Part shown: positions 15,505-24,856 of the stretch, one piece after another
Position numbering within the stretch: the stretch's first letter is position 1
How the letters are laid out: each line of letters starts with the position of its first letter
Source of the DNA: JACVRN01 sp036389255
GTDB taxonomy: Bacteria > Acidobacteriota > Blastocatellia > Pyrinomonadales > Pyrinomonadaceae
DNA length: 64,000 nucleotides
Reading direction: 5' to 3'
Assembly (NCBI GenBank): GCA_036389255.1
Contig: DASVQI010000028.1
Location: forward strand, 62,001 to 126,000
Position numbers and translations under genes: made by a program
Notes under the pieces: model-generated
The model's input: only the letters and a program-made list of their open reading frames with translations
Databases searched by the model: none
What the model was told of the DNA's origin: nothing

Positions 15505-16347
15505 ATGGATGGAGTAAAGGCTATTAAAGAAGAGAGCAAACGGGGAAGCGCGCCGCTCATTGCAGCGTCCAGCTACCTGAACACGGCGCCGCTCGTCTGG
15601 AGCTTTCTTGAAGGAAGCAGTCGTGAAGAGGCGCGCATACTGATGCACGAAGCGCCCGCACGTTGCGCTGAATTGCTGGCGCAGGGCCGCGTGGATGCGG
15701 CGCTCGTGCCCGTCATTGAATACCAGCGCATACCGGAAATAATGGTCGTCCCGGGCGTCTGCGTAGGCTCGCGCTCGCGCGTCAGAAGCGTGGTGCTGGC
15801 GACGAAGGGCCGTGAATTAAAGGAGGTGCGGAGCGTCGCGCTGGATACTTCGTCGCGCACTTCGGTCGCCCTTATACGCGTGGTCTTCCGCGAGTTCATA
15901 GGGCGCGAGCCTGAGTGGAAACAGGCCGAGCCGGATTTACAGGCCATGCTGAGCGAGGCGGACGCGGCGCTGATTATTGGCGACCCGGCGATGACGTTCC
16001 CGCGTGAAACCTTGCGCGTCTTCGACATGGCGAGCCTCTGGCGCGAGCATACGGGGCTCGGATTCGTCTTCGCCATGTGGATGGCGCACGCGCAGTCCGT
16101 GGAGAAAGTTGGGGGCGTTGATTTTGCGCGGGCGCGAGACGAAGGGCTTGAGCATGTGGAAGAGATAGCGGCTCTTTATGAAGAGAGGCTGGGGCTTTCG
16201 CGCGAGGAGCTGCGCGGCTACCTGCTCGAAAATATCTGCTTCAAGCTGGACGAAGAGATGCTCGCGGGGCTTGAGCTTTTCTACAGGCTGGCGCACCGCC
16301 ACGGCCTTATTCCTGCCCGGAAACCCGTACAATGGATAGAGCGATGA
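15505..16347 (+). CDS. mqnA: MqnA, chorismate dehydratase of the futalosine menaquinone pathway
   Basis: A 280-residue protein of the MqnA/MqnD periplasmic-binding-protein fold. Family signs are AASSYLNTAPLVWSF (21-35), DAALVPVIEYQRIPEI near 65-80, SVALDTSSRTSVAL near 110 and ADAALIIGDPAMTF near 155. MqnA dehydrates chorismate to 3-enolpyruvyl benzoate, the entry step of the futalosine route. The adjacent mqnC supports MqnA rather than an unrelated binding protein. GGAAG lies 9-10 nt before the ATG. The first ~14 residues are charged and variable. It should be cytosolic. It is followed 97 bp later by mqnC on the same strand. Confidence 0.9.
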   Translation: MDGVKAIKEESKRGSAPLIAASSYLNTAPLVWSFLEGSSREEARILMHEAPARCAELLAQGRVDAALVPVIEYQRIPEIMVVPGVCVGSRSRVRSVVLATKGRELKEVRSVALDTSSRTSVALIRVVFREFIGREPEWKQAEPDLQAMLSEADAALIIGDPAMTFPRETLRVFDMASLWREHTGLGFVFAMWMAHAQSVEKVGGVDFARARDEGLEHVEEIAALYEERLGLSREELRGYLLENICFKLDEEMLAGLELFYRLAHRHGLIPARKPVQWIER

Positions 16348-16444
16348 AGAGCAGCCGCGAAAGGGATTCACTTATCCCTGCTGTACGTTTGCCCGTGGCT
16401 CTGGGATAATATCGTGTAGTCAGGTATCTGACGGCTGGAAGATT

Positions 16445-17587
16445 ATGAAAGAGATTCAACCTATTCTTGACCGCGCTCTCCGTGGCGAGCGGCTTTCAAC
16501 CGATGATTGCACGGAGCTTCTGGAGTCGCATGATTTCGTGCGCATAGGGCTGGCGGCCGACGAGATTCGCAAACGCTGGCATCCGGACAACATCGTCACG
16601 TACATCATTGACCGCAACATCAACTACACGAACGTCTGCAACGTGGTCTGTACCTTCTGCGCCTTCTATCGCAGGCCCGGACACGCCGAAACGTACGTGC
16701 GAACGCTAGACGAGATTCGAGAGAAGATAGACGAGACGGTAGCTTTAGGCGGCACGGGCGTCTTGATGCAGGGCGGGCTTCACCCGGATTTCGGCATAGA
16801 GTGGTACGAAGACCTACTGCGCACGCTTCACGCGGAGTACCCGAACGTACAGCTACACTGCTTCTCTCCGCCGGAGATTCATAACCTTCATCTAATCACG
16901 GGGCTGGATTACGAGACGATTCTGGCTCGATTGAAAGCGGCGGGGCTCTACAGTCTGCCGGGCGGAGGCGCTGAGATTCTGGACGATGAAGTGCGAAAGC
17001 GCGTCTCGACCAAATGCACCACGGACGAATGGCTGGACGTGATGCGAGCGGTTCATCATGTGGGCCTGCGCTCAACCGCGACTATGATGTTCGGGATAGG
17101 CGATTCAGTCGTGCATCGCGTGAGACACCTTGAGCGCATAAGGAATTTGCAGGACGAGACGGGCGGGTTCACGGCCTTTATCCCGTGGACGTTTCAGCGC
17201 GAGAACACAGCCTTGGGACGCCGCATAAAGGACGAGCCCACGGGCGTTGATTATCTGAAGATGCTTTCAGTCTCGCGCCTCTTTCTGGACAACATAGAGA
17301 ACTTTCAGTCTTCGTGGCTTACGCAGGGGCTGAGGCTGGGACAGGTCGCGCTGCGCTTCGGCGCAAACGACATGGGCTCTATCATGATAGAAGAGAACGT
17401 CGTCTCGGCCGCAGGCGCGCATAACGTTGCTGACGAAAAGATGCTGCGCTACCTGATACGCGAAGCCGGTTTCGTCCCCCAGCAGCGAGACATTCTATAC
17501 CGCCACGTCAGCCGCGAAGAGGCGGCCAAAGGTGATGAAAGCGACTCGGCATCTCTCAGAGAGCTGAGCGTGCTGATGGCAGATTAA
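16445..17587 (+). CDS. mqnC: MqnC, radical SAM dehypoxanthine futalosine cyclase
   Basis: A 380-residue radical SAM enzyme. The cluster motif CNVVCTFC (Cys65, Cys69, Cys72) is the canonical CxxxCxxC, followed by AFYRRPGHAETY. GGTGVLMQGGLHPDFGIEWY (part) and YSLPGGGAEILDDEVR match MqnC rather than MqnE, in which the corresponding segments differ. MqnC converts dehypoxanthinyl futalosine to the cyclic form. No other menaquinone genes (mqnB, mqnD, mqnE) lie in the window, so the pathway is scattered. Length and start are normal for the family. GGATAATAT at 16404 may be part of a promoter, though I found no -35 at proper spacing. Confidence 0.92.
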   Translation: MKEIQPILDRALRGERLSTDDCTELLESHDFVRIGLAADEIRKRWHPDNIVTYIIDRNINYTNVCNVVCTFCAFYRRPGHAETYVRTLDEIREKIDETVALGGTGVLMQGGLHPDFGIEWYEDLLRTLHAEYPNVQLHCFSPPEIHNLHLITGLDYETILARLKAAGLYSLPGGGAEILDDEVRKRVSTKCTTDEWLDVMRAVHHVGLRSTATMMFGIGDSVVHRVRHLERIRNLQDETGGFTAFIPWTFQRENTALGRRIKDEPTGVDYLKMLSVSRLFLDNIENFQSSWLTQGLRLGQVALRFGANDMGSIMIEENVVSAAGAHNVADEKMLRYLIREAGFVPQQRDILYRHVSREEAAKGDESDSASLRELSVLMAD

Positions 17588-17620
17588 AGCTAAGCCGCAA
17601 CGGCAACTGATTAACAAACG

Positions 17621-17875
17621 GTGCGAAAAGAGGACTGGCTTTATAGCGAGAAAAAAAGGTATTGGAGATTAGCGTTCCTACTCTTCTTCACCGGCTTTCT
17701 CCCTTCAGTTGTCGAGCAGCTACTGGCTTATCCCTACGGCCTCTCATACTTTAACTCCAGCCCGGTCAGCGAGAGTCTGGTCAGACTTCTATTCAACACC
17801 GTCTGTTCAGGTTTGTGTCTAGGCTTGCCCATCTGGCTGGCGCTTGAGCATTTCCGGCCTAAACAGATGAAGTAA
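17621..17875 (+). CDS. Small two-helix membrane protein
   Basis: An 84-residue protein beginning at GTG 17621, 33 bp after mqnC. Two hydrophobic segments (~16-37 and ~55-74) are separated by a loop containing YPYGLSYFNSSP. A basic N-terminus (KKRYWR) and tail (RPKQMK) suggest both ends are cytoplasmic. No family is recognised and there is no clear ribosome site. Coding status rests on the membrane-protein pattern and the position behind mqnC. Confidence 0.6.
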   Translation: MRKEDWLYSEKKRYWRLAFLLFFTGFLPSVVEQLLAYPYGLSYFNSSPVSESLVRLLFNTVCSGLCLGLPIWLALEHFRPKQMK

Positions 17876-17895
17876 AGCTATCGCTTGAACCCTTC

Positions 17896-18924
17896 TCAAG
17901 CGGCGGCCGAGCGGGCTCCGAGGGCGCGTCGTATCAGGGCGTTGAACTTTTCGGGATGCTCTTCGTGCGGCGTCATGCGGCAACGGTCGAAGATTTCCAT
18001 ATCAGCATTGGGATTAAGGCTCAGCAGCGCCGCAGCCTGTTCAATGGGAATCGTCTGATCCTGCTTGCCCCAGACGAGCGTGACCGGCTGCTTGAGGCGC
18101 GCGAAAGCCTCGCGTATGTCCGTGTTGAGAAAGCCGGAAAGAAAGGCCGAGATGGCGTGCTGCGCGCCGTCCTGATGGCTGGCCGCGTAGAGCTGCGTGA
18201 CCAGACGATTCGTCACGCGCGAGGCGTCGTAGAACAACTGCCGCCGGGCATAATCTCGTATGCTGCGCTCGGAACTCATAACGTTGTAAAAGCTCGTGCC
18301 GAGCACGGGCGATTGCAGCAGGCCGTAAAATGCTGCGCCCGTCATGCCCGGACGAGCGCGCAGGGTGTCAGCGCCCGTAGGCGCAATCAGTATCAGCGAG
18401 CGCACCAGGTCGGGCTGCTCGTCGGCTACTCGTATGGAGAATGCGCCCGCGAGCGAGTTGGCTATGACGTTGGCGGGAACCTTTATAACTTCGTGTATGA
18501 AGTCCGCTATCAGCTCTGTGTAGAGGTCTGCGGAGTAGGGAGCCGTCGCGGGCTTGTCCGATAATCCGAAGCCCAGCAAATCCAGCGCGTAAACGTGAAA
18601 GCTCTCCGAGAGCGCGTCGAAGTTCTTCCGCCACATGAAGCTGGATGCGCCAGCGCCTATGCCGTGAATAAAGAGGATTGGTGCGCCCGGATTATGCGCG
18701 CCCGCTTCCTTGTAGAAGATGCCGCCTTCGCGCCAGTCCAGCCATCCGGCTTCGCCGCCGAGCGCGTTCTCTTCCGGCTCCGTAGCATTGCGGCGAATGC
18801 TGGCGTTGACGGCGGCCATCGCCGCAACGCTTGCGCCGGTGGCAAAGACGGCTTTCCAGATTTTACCGAACGCCCCCACGGCTTGAGACCTCTTAATTGA
18901 AACAGACTTTAACCCGCCGTTCAT
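17896..18924 (-). CDS. Alpha/beta hydrolase, probably membrane-anchored
   Basis: A 342-residue protein with a weakly hydrophobic segment near residues 25-45 and an alpha/beta-hydrolase domain from ~70. The oxyanion region is LFIHGIGAG and the nucleophile elbow is ANSLAG. The acid is probably the Asp of WGKQDQTIP and the base the His of MTPHEEHPEKF. This order and spacing fit the haloperoxidase/epoxide-hydrolase-like branch, but the substrate cannot be told. The ATG at the right end gives the full anchor. It is convergent with the small membrane-protein gene, which ends 20 bp away. The final residues are Ala/Arg-rich. Confidence 0.85.
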   Translation of the reverse strand: MNGGLKSVSIKRSQAVGAFGKIWKAVFATGASVAAMAAVNASIRRNATEPEENALGGEAGWLDWREGGIFYKEAGAHNPGAPILFIHGIGAGASSFMWRKNFDALSESFHVYALDLLGFGLSDKPATAPYSADLYTELIADFIHEVIKVPANVIANSLAGAFSIRVADEQPDLVRSLILIAPTGADTLRARPGMTGAAFYGLLQSPVLGTSFYNVMSSERSIRDYARRQLFYDASRVTNRLVTQLYAASHQDGAQHAISAFLSGFLNTDIREAFARLKQPVTLVWGKQDQTIPIEQAAALLSLNPNADMEIFDRCRMTPHEEHPEKFNALIRRALGARSAAA

Positions 18925-19033
18925 GATACGCCCCGCTTGTTCTTGTGAAGTCTAAAATTTCAGGAGCCTGCCAGCCCCGTTACTGCTCGAAAGTCACTAT
19001 AACACGCGCGCCCGACTGCTTTGCAAATAAGAG

Positions 19034-19084
19034 AAGAAGGCCGTCGGGTTTTTGCTCTCAACTACAAAACCCGACGGCCTTCTT
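19034..19084 (-). terminator. Intrinsic terminator after the PEGA-like gene
   Basis: Arms aagaaggccgtcgggtttt and its complement pair around a 13-nt loop. On the minus strand a T-rich run (TCTTCTCTTATTTG) follows. It ends the receptor/PEGA-like transcription unit. Confidence 0.85.
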
Positions 19085-19125
19085 ATGAAAAAAGCTGGAA
19101 ACGGAAAGCTCGGCTACGCGCCTCT

Positions 19126-20472
19126 TTACGGGCACTCCTTGTAGCAGACCGTAAAGTCAGCGACCTCGTTCTGCTCGCGGTCGCGCGCGGCTATGCCGAC
19201 AGCGCCTATGCTGTAGGTGCGGTACGGGTCTGTGAGGATGCCGAGCGTCAAGAGGTCTCCCGTCTGGCTGTCCGTAATCCAGACTCTTACCTGATTGTCC
19301 AGCATCTTCATCTTGACGGCGAAGAACTTGCCGGTCTGAAGCGTGTTGGAGAACGAGTTGATGGGAGCGGAGCCAAGCTGCTGCACAACGCGGCCGTCCT
19401 TGACGACGAAGCCGCGCAGCATAAAGGGCTCGTCCGCGCTCGCGCCCGTCAACTGAATCAGGTAGTAGTTGCGCGCATCCAAGGCGCGCACGACGAAGGA
19501 GGCCGCGACACCGTTCACCATCCTGATGTTGCTGCGAAGCTCGAAGTTCGTGTAGAAGCGCACGGCGTCGTCTTTCGGAAGAGCAACGCCCGGCCCGGCC
19601 ACCATCAGCTTGGAGCTTGCCGTGCGCCAGCCCTGCGGCGCTTCCCACGCGCTCAGGCTTCCCCACGACGCCGAGAAGTTGCTGCGCGTCTCAAGCCTCT
19701 TCAACGTGACGTTGAACGCGGCGTTCTCTTTAACCGTGAAGGTGGTCTTTTCGGGAGCGTAGCCAGCCTCTTTCACGACTATGTCGGCTATGTAGAGGCC
19801 GGGGCTGAGGCTTGCGAGCGTGACGTTGCCGTTGGAAAACTCCTGATAGCTGGTCTTGCCGGTGCGCACGTACTCGTTGCCCTGAAGGACTGCGGGCGCG
19901 TATCGAATGTTGCCTTCTCTGACCAGCGCGCCGTCGTTGTCTTTGATGGTAAAGGCCGCGTTGTAGGTGACAGGGTCTAGCCTGAGCGTGACGGGCGTGG
20001 TCTGATTGGCGCGCACCGTGACCGTCTCTTCCTCGGAATCGGTGTAGCCACGGCCTTCCGCGTAGACCGTGTAGCGGCCCGGCTTGAGACGATTGAAGAC
20101 GAACTGTCGTTCGTCGCCGCCCACGTCGCCTTTCAAAGGCTCGCCGCCGCCTATCGGCTCAAGGTAGACGGTTACGTTCGGCTGCGTGGTGGCGACAGAG
20201 AGAGCGCCCGTGGTCGCCGTCGTCACAGGCTTGCTGGCCTTAACGACAGTCCGCGCGGTTTCGCGCGTGGCGGCGCGACGGCCTCCCCTTGTGCCGCCGC
20301 CAACGGAGACGCGACCGCCTCCGCCGCTCGATGCGCCGCCGCCTAGGTCTTTACGGCTTCCGGCAGCGCCGCCGATGATGTCTTCCTGCGCGTGCGTCAG
20401 GCCCGCGCCCGCGACACTCAGCAGGGACAGGAGTAGAAACGCGATAATCTTTTTTCTGGAAAGGGAACTCAT
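19126..20472 (-). CDS. Secreted protein with PEGA/carboxypeptidase-regulatory-like and LamG-like domains
   Basis: A 448-residue secreted protein. A signal peptide (~1-29) is followed by a Gly/Ser/Arg-rich stretch (~35-75). Next come two beta-sandwich repeats, ~95-165 (VTVYLEPIGGGEPLKGDV then GRYTVYAEGRGYTDSEEE) and ~170-260 (GLYIADIVVKEAGYAPEK). They resemble PEGA or carboxypeptidase-regulatory domains. The C-terminal ~185 residues (NFSASWGSLSAWEAPQGW onward, with the closing strand VGIAARDREQNEVADF) look like a concanavalin-type sandwich of the DUF1080/LamG kind. The ATG at 20472 is preferred over an in-frame TTG three codons upstream. It lies 142 bp after the Oar-like receptor gene on the same strand, so a surface partnership is likely but unproven. 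Confidence 0.75.
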   Translation of the reverse strand: MSSLSRKKIIAFLLLSLLSVAGAGLTHAQEDIIGGAAGSRKDLGGGASSGGGGRVSVGGGTRGGRRAATRETARTVVKASKPVTTATTGALSVATTQPNVTVYLEPIGGGEPLKGDVGGDERQFVFNRLKPGRYTVYAEGRGYTDSEEETVTVRANQTTPVTLRLDPVTYNAAFTIKDNDGALVREGNIRYAPAVLQGNEYVRTGKTSYQEFSNGNVTLASLSPGLYIADIVVKEAGYAPEKTTFTVKENAAFNVTLKRLETRSNFSASWGSLSAWEAPQGWRTASSKLMVAGPGVALPKDDAVRFYTNFELRSNIRMVNGVAASFVVRALDARNYYLIQLTGASADEPFMLRGFVVKDGRVVQQLGSAPINSFSNTLQTGKFFAVKMKMLDNQVRVWITDSQTGDLLTLGILTDPYRTYSIGAVGIAARDREQNEVADFTVCYKECP

Positions 20473-20532
20473 AAGTCTCAAAAACCCCCATGAGGGAGAT
20501 GGAATAGTTCTGAAGGGAAGACCTTTAACAAG

Positions 20533-20594
20533 CCGGGCGCAAGGTGCGTTAAGCGCTCCGGCGAAGCCAAGAGCTTAACACACCTTGCGCCCGG
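20533..20594 (-). terminator. Hairpin between Oar-like receptor and PEGA-like genes
   Basis: A perfect 14-bp stem (ccgggcgcaaggtg) is extended by a further imperfect stem (gttaagc) around a loop. It lies inside the gap between two same-strand genes, so it could attenuate or stabilise the upstream mRNA. There is no good U-tract. Confidence 0.6.
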
Positions 20595-20614
20595 TAGAGA
20601 ACGCCTTCGGACAT

Positions 20615-23600
20615 CTAGAAAGTGTACTTGATGCCGAACTGAATGCGGCGACCCGGCGTCACCGTGTCGGTAGCCCTGCCGAACCACGGCGTCTCAAGAT
20701 ACCTCACGGGGATGCCGTAGTTGGCGCGGTTGAACAGATTGAAGACATCCATACGAAACGACAGCGACTTGTCTTCCGAAATCCTGAAGTTCTTGATGAT
20801 GGATGAATTCGTCAGCCACAGGTTGCTGCCGCGAAAAGCATTGCGCGGGACTGCGCCGTTCTGGCCTACGGGAGCCAGCAGCGAAGTCGGGTTATTGACC
20901 GTCAGGATGTAGGGACGAGCGCGGTTGCCCGTTGCCTGAATGCCGGTGGTCGTGTTGGGCCTGTCCGTCAGGTTGCCGTCCAGATTCACGTCGAAGATGG
21001 AGTTGACCGTGAAGGGCTGGCCCGTCTGGAAGATGCCGGTTCCGGCTACCTGAGTTCCGTTGAAGAGGAAATGCAGGAACGCATTGCCCCTTCCCCAATC
21101 CGACAAATCCGAGATGTAGTTGTAGGAGAAGCGATGGCGCACGTCGAAGTTGGACGGCGCGTACTCTCCCGCCTGCGTCAGGCTGTCCTGCGGCAGAGCC
21201 GGAGAGCCCGCGAGGTCGAAGACGTCCGAGGCATCGTCTCTGGATTTGGAAAAAGTGTACTGGGCCTGAAACTGGCTGGACGAGCCTAAGAAGCCGAACC
21301 GCCCACGCATCTGCAACTGTAGAGCGTCGTAACGCGAGCGCGAGTTCGACCTGTAAATCTCCACCGGCCCCGCGGCATTCACGGGCCTTCCACCTACGAT
21401 GAAACCGGCGGGCGTGATGTTCGTTCCCGGCGCGAGCACTATGCCCGAGAATCCCGGCGTGAAGTTCCCGCCGAACGGGTCGAGCGCCGTGGAGCTTGAG
21501 AGCGGCAGCAGGATAGCGTTCGGCCCAAGATTAGGCGTCGTCAGCCTCAGCAGGTTTCGGCCCTGCGTCCCCACGTAAGCGGCCGAGATGACAAGGCTGC
21601 GGCCCAACTGCTGCTCCAGAGTTACGCCGTACTGATGAGCCATAGGCGTCTTCAGAGTTCGCTCCGGCAGCGTCACGCCGAAGGCATTTACGCCTCCGAA
21701 GAATTTCAGGAAATCTATGATGTCCGCGATGGGAAGCGCCGGGTCAATCTCGTTCAGCGTACCCGTCCGAGCTAGGAACTGGGGGTTGAAGAGGTCGAAC
21801 TCGCCGCCAAAGAGCGCGCCCAGTCCGCCCGCGAAGTTGATCGTCGCAGCCGTCGGGAAGACGTTGCGCGACTGGCTGACGACAGCGCCCAGAATCTGGT
21901 CGTAGTACATGCCGTAGCCCGCGCGTAGAACGGTCGTGTGATTCGGGCCGAAAATCTGCGGCGAATAGGCAAAGCCTACGCGCGGCGCAAAGTTGTTCTT
22001 GTCAGGGTCGAAGATTCCCGTGCGCCCGTTGATGAAATTACTAAGGCCCGGCACAAGCTTGGCTATCGAAGGGCTGTTGAAGGTGCTCTCGATGCGGCGG
22101 CTGGTCTCGCGCGGCGGCGTGTTGTATTCATACCGCAGCCCGTAAGAGAGGACGAAGTTTTCCGTCACGCGCCACTCGTCCTGTACGAAGAAGTTGTACT
22201 GGTAGTAGCGCAGGTTTATAGCCGAAGCGCCGGAACTCAAGGTCTGGAAAAATCCGCTTGCCGCCGACGCTGCGGCCAAGTCTAGCGGGTTGAGGAATCC
22301 TGAGAACCGGAAGTTGCTCGGATTCCCCTGCGCGTCAAAATCGGCTATCAGTCGCGGCGCTCCGTTGAAAGTAACGAGTGGCCGCGCCAGTCTGGGCAGG
22401 TCGCTGTTTAGCTCCGTGCGTCGAATGTCCGTGCCGAAGGCCAGGTTATGGTTGCCGAGCCGCACCGTCATGGTATCCGCAACCTGATAGGTGTTGTTGA
22501 CTCGTCGCTGCGGGAAGTTGAAGACGTCCACGCCTACGGGACTGAATCCGGCAATCTTCACCTGACCGATTGGGCCGAGAAGCTGCTCGGCCGTTCCGCC
22601 AGCGCCGTATCTGACCGGCCCAGTGTTCGGAGTCGAGATTATCGCTCCGGTGATGGGATTGAAGCCTACGAAGTTCGGCAGCGTGTTGTTGATGCGAAGC
22701 GGCGCGTTCAGCAGGAACGGCTGCGACGGGAACTCGTCGCTGCGGAGCTGAAAGCCCGGGTCGAGATACTCCTGAAAATTCAGGCGCGTGCGGCCGTAGG
22801 ACGCTCTCAACTGGTTGAAGACCGGCCTCGAAGATTCCAGACCCGAAATCTGGCTGTTCAAAAAGGTAGAAAAATTCTGCGTGCGAACTCTCGGCCTCAA
22901 GGTCGAGAAGAGAGCTTCGCCCGTCACAGGGATGTCTCTGTAGTCGTCCGTGAAATTGTAGCGGGCCGTGAAGGATTGCTGCCGCCCGTTCCACTTCCAG
23001 TTACCGTCCACCTTTCCTGACAGAATCTTGCCCTGTCCGCTTGCCGGCAGCACGCGCGTAAAGGTGTTGGCTCCGTAGATGCCGTTCGGATTGTTCGGGA
23101 AGGGAAACAGGCTGAAGATGGCATCAGCGTCAACCGTGGTCGGGAATGCGAAAGCGCCCGAGCCGGAGAACGGGTCGAGGAAAATTCCGCTCGCGCCTGA
23201 GCCGAAAGCGCCGCGCTGCTGAACGGTCGGCACGGCAAAGCTCGCCTCCTTGGAAGCGTTCAGCGCCTGCCCCTCGGCCGAGATAAAGTAGAAGAGCCTG
23301 TCGGGCACGAGCTTTCCGCCAAGCACCATCCCGCCTTGGCCCAGCGTGAAAGAGTCCTTGCCGCCACTGAAGTTCTGTATGCGAATCTGCGATTGAGCGA
23401 TGGCGGCTGCCGACGTGCATGGCGCAGGACAATTCTGCACAACCGGCTGGTTGCCCGCGAAGAGGCCCGATACGGCAGTACCGTTAGCCGTGTCGAAGGG
23501 ATTGCGCGCATTCAACTGGCTGGAGTTTAGGAAGCCGTAGAAGCTTCCGTGCAGGTCGTTACCGCCCGACTTGGAGACGGCGTTGACCTGCGCGCCTAGG

Positions 23601-24487
23601 TTTCGCCCGTACTGTGCGGGCGCGAGCAGCGTCGTCACCTGATATTCCTGTATAGACTCTATAGGCTGCGGCACGAGCGCCAGAAAGCCTTGGCGGCGAA
23701 CGCCTATGTCTTCGTCGTTGTTGTCCGAGCCGTCAACCGTAAAGTTGTTCGAGCGCGAGCGCATGCCGTTGACGGCAAACTGTCCGGCTGAGCCGACGCC
23801 CGGCCCGACGCCGGGGCCTGCTATGCTGCCAAGCGTCTGAGGCGGTGTGGCCACGCCCGGCAGCAGCAGCGCAAGCTCATCGAATGAGCGCGTCAGAGTG
23901 GTTGCGCCGAGCGGCAGCGTAGAGACTTCCTCGCGCGTGAAGATGCCGCCTCGTCTTGGATTCCTCTTATTAATATCAATGGCCACGTCCGCCGATTCGT
24001 CGCCGGAAGGGACGGGCGACGCCTGCGCCGTAGCATCCGGCGTGGCCTGCGCGGTCGCGTCCGGCGTGCCCGTGGTGGTCGGCGTTGGGCTCGTCGCGGC
24101 TATAGCTCCTGCGGTTCGTCGCTTGAGCATGAAAGGCTCCGGCAGCACGGTCGTAGCATCAACAGCCGTCAGGCGCTGGTCTCTTGTTCTGACGTCATAC
24201 ATGTCGCCTTTCTGGACGATGAGGGTGTAGTCGCCCGGCTGCAACAGGCCAATAGTAAAATAACCGTCGGGCGTTGTTTTGGTGGCCGTGGGCACACCCG
24301 TCAGCTTATTGACGGCCCTGACGGTCGCCTCCGGGAGCCCGGCGCCCGATTCGTCCACGACGCGCCCGCGAAAAGCGCCGGTCGTCTCCGTTTGAGCGCT
24401 GACAAAAATAACGGCCTGAGAAAGGCAGGCTAATAGGAGTATCGCGGCAGAGAAGAGCCGCAGGTGGGAGTTAATTCTAATATGCAT
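20615..24487 (-). CDS. Oar-like TonB-dependent outer-membrane receptor
   Basis: A 1290-residue protein. A signal peptide (~1-31) precedes a carboxypeptidase-regulatory-like domain (~37-122: GAFRGRVVDESGAGLPEATV, then GYFTIGLLQPGDYTLIV). A Pro/Thr/Ala linker follows (~130-170) and then a plug-like domain (~180-320, with QFAVNGMRSRSNNFTVDG and GRNLGAQVNAVSKSGGN). The remainder is a long beta-barrel ending in the terminal Phe of IQFGIKYTF. This architecture is the expanded Oar family typical of Acidobacteriota. No clear TonB box is visible. GGAGGAA lies 6 nt before the ATG. Members are thought to import or bind polysaccharide- or protein-derived material; the ligand here is unknown. A TTGACA/TACAGT promoter lies ~215 bp upstream. 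Confidence 0.9.
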   Translation of the reverse strand: MHIRINSHLRLFSAAILLLACLSQAVIFVSAQTETTGAFRGRVVDESGAGLPEATVRAVNKLTGVPTATKTTPDGYFTIGLLQPGDYTLIVQKGDMYDVRTRDQRLTAVDATTVLPEPFMLKRRTAGAIAATSPTPTTTGTPDATAQATPDATAQASPVPSGDESADVAIDINKRNPRRGGIFTREEVSTLPLGATTLTRSFDELALLLPGVATPPQTLGSIAGPGVGPGVGSAGQFAVNGMRSRSNNFTVDGSDNNDEDIGVRRQGFLALVPQPIESIQEYQVTTLLAPAQYGRNLGAQVNAVSKSGGNDLHGSFYGFLNSSQLNARNPFDTANGTAVSGLFAGNQPVVQNCPAPCTSAAAIAQSQIRIQNFSGGKDSFTLGQGGMVLGGKLVPDRLFYFISAEGQALNASKEASFAVPTVQQRGAFGSGASGIFLDPFSGSGAFAFPTTVDADAIFSLFPFPNNPNGIYGANTFTRVLPASGQGKILSGKVDGNWKWNGRQQSFTARYNFTDDYRDIPVTGEALFSTLRPRVRTQNFSTFLNSQISGLESSRPVFNQLRASYGRTRLNFQEYLDPGFQLRSDEFPSQPFLLNAPLRINNTLPNFVGFNPITGAIISTPNTGPVRYGAGGTAEQLLGPIGQVKIAGFSPVGVDVFNFPQRRVNNTYQVADTMTVRLGNHNLAFGTDIRRTELNSDLPRLARPLVTFNGAPRLIADFDAQGNPSNFRFSGFLNPLDLAAASAASGFFQTLSSGASAINLRYYQYNFFVQDEWRVTENFVLSYGLRYEYNTPPRETSRRIESTFNSPSIAKLVPGLSNFINGRTGIFDPDKNNFAPRVGFAYSPQIFGPNHTTVLRAGYGMYYDQILGAVVSQSRNVFPTAATINFAGGLGALFGGEFDLFNPQFLARTGTLNEIDPALPIADIIDFLKFFGGVNAFGVTLPERTLKTPMAHQYGVTLEQQLGRSLVISAAYVGTQGRNLLRLTTPNLGPNAILLPLSSSTALDPFGGNFTPGFSGIVLAPGTNITPAGFIVGGRPVNAAGPVEIYRSNSRSRYDALQLQMRGRFGFLGSSSQFQAQYTFSKSRDDASDVFDLAGSPALPQDSLTQAGEYAPSNFDVRHRFSYNYISDLSDWGRGNAFLHFLFNGTQVAGTGIFQTGQPFTVNSIFDVNLDGNLTDRPNTTTGIQATGNRARPYILTVNNPTSLLAPVGQNGAVPRNAFRGSNLWLTNSSIIKNFRISEDKSLSFRMDVFNLFNRANYGIPVRYLETPWFGRATDTVTPGRRIQFGIKYTF

Positions 24488-24710
24488 TGTTGATTCCTCC
24501 GTGGCAGTTCACGTCAAGTCAGTACAGGACAGGAGGTCATTGACCTGAGCTAGAAGCGGGCCGCTAAGTTCCAGACCCGCACAGTGGAATTTAAAGAGGC
24601 TGCAATACCGCTCGCTTTTTCGGAAGCACTTAACACTGGCGGCGAGACTCAGGCTTGAAGCGCTCCGACTAGCAATTAAGCTTAACGGTTGCTTGTAAAT
24701 GACGGGCCAA

Positions 24711-24740
24711 ACTGTAACCCTGCGCCGCGACCATTGTCAA
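24711..24740 (-). promoter_or_regulatory. Candidate promoter of the Oar-like receptor gene
   Basis: On the minus strand TTGACA (24740-24735) and TACAGT (24716-24711) are 18 bp apart. This is the best sigma70-like match upstream of the receptor and would give a leader of about 215 nt. Confidence 0.4.
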
Positions 24741-24770
24741 GAAAATCTTCCAAGCGGCCTGCTCGAAGCC

Positions 24771-24842
24771 GGAAGTGAAAAAGCGGAAGTGAAGATGAAA
24801 GAACGGCTGCTCTTTCATCTTCACTTCCGCTTTTTGCTCTCT
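24771..24842. repeat. Heptamer tract with perfect 25-bp hairpin
   Basis: Arms at 24778-24802 and 24811-24835 pair perfectly for 25 bp around an 8-nt loop. The left arm reads as 7-mers: gaaaaag, cggaagt, gaagatg. The extended left flank repeats cggaagt. On the minus strand it lies just downstream of rng (ends 24857) and may also terminate it. Confidence 0.8.
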
Positions 24843-24856
24843 TGCTTTCGCCACGT

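Noticed and set aside
19021..19980. Open frame of 319 codons on the plus strand
   Set aside because: It is the complement of the PEGA-like gene. Its composition is that of an antisense shadow and it has no family pattern.
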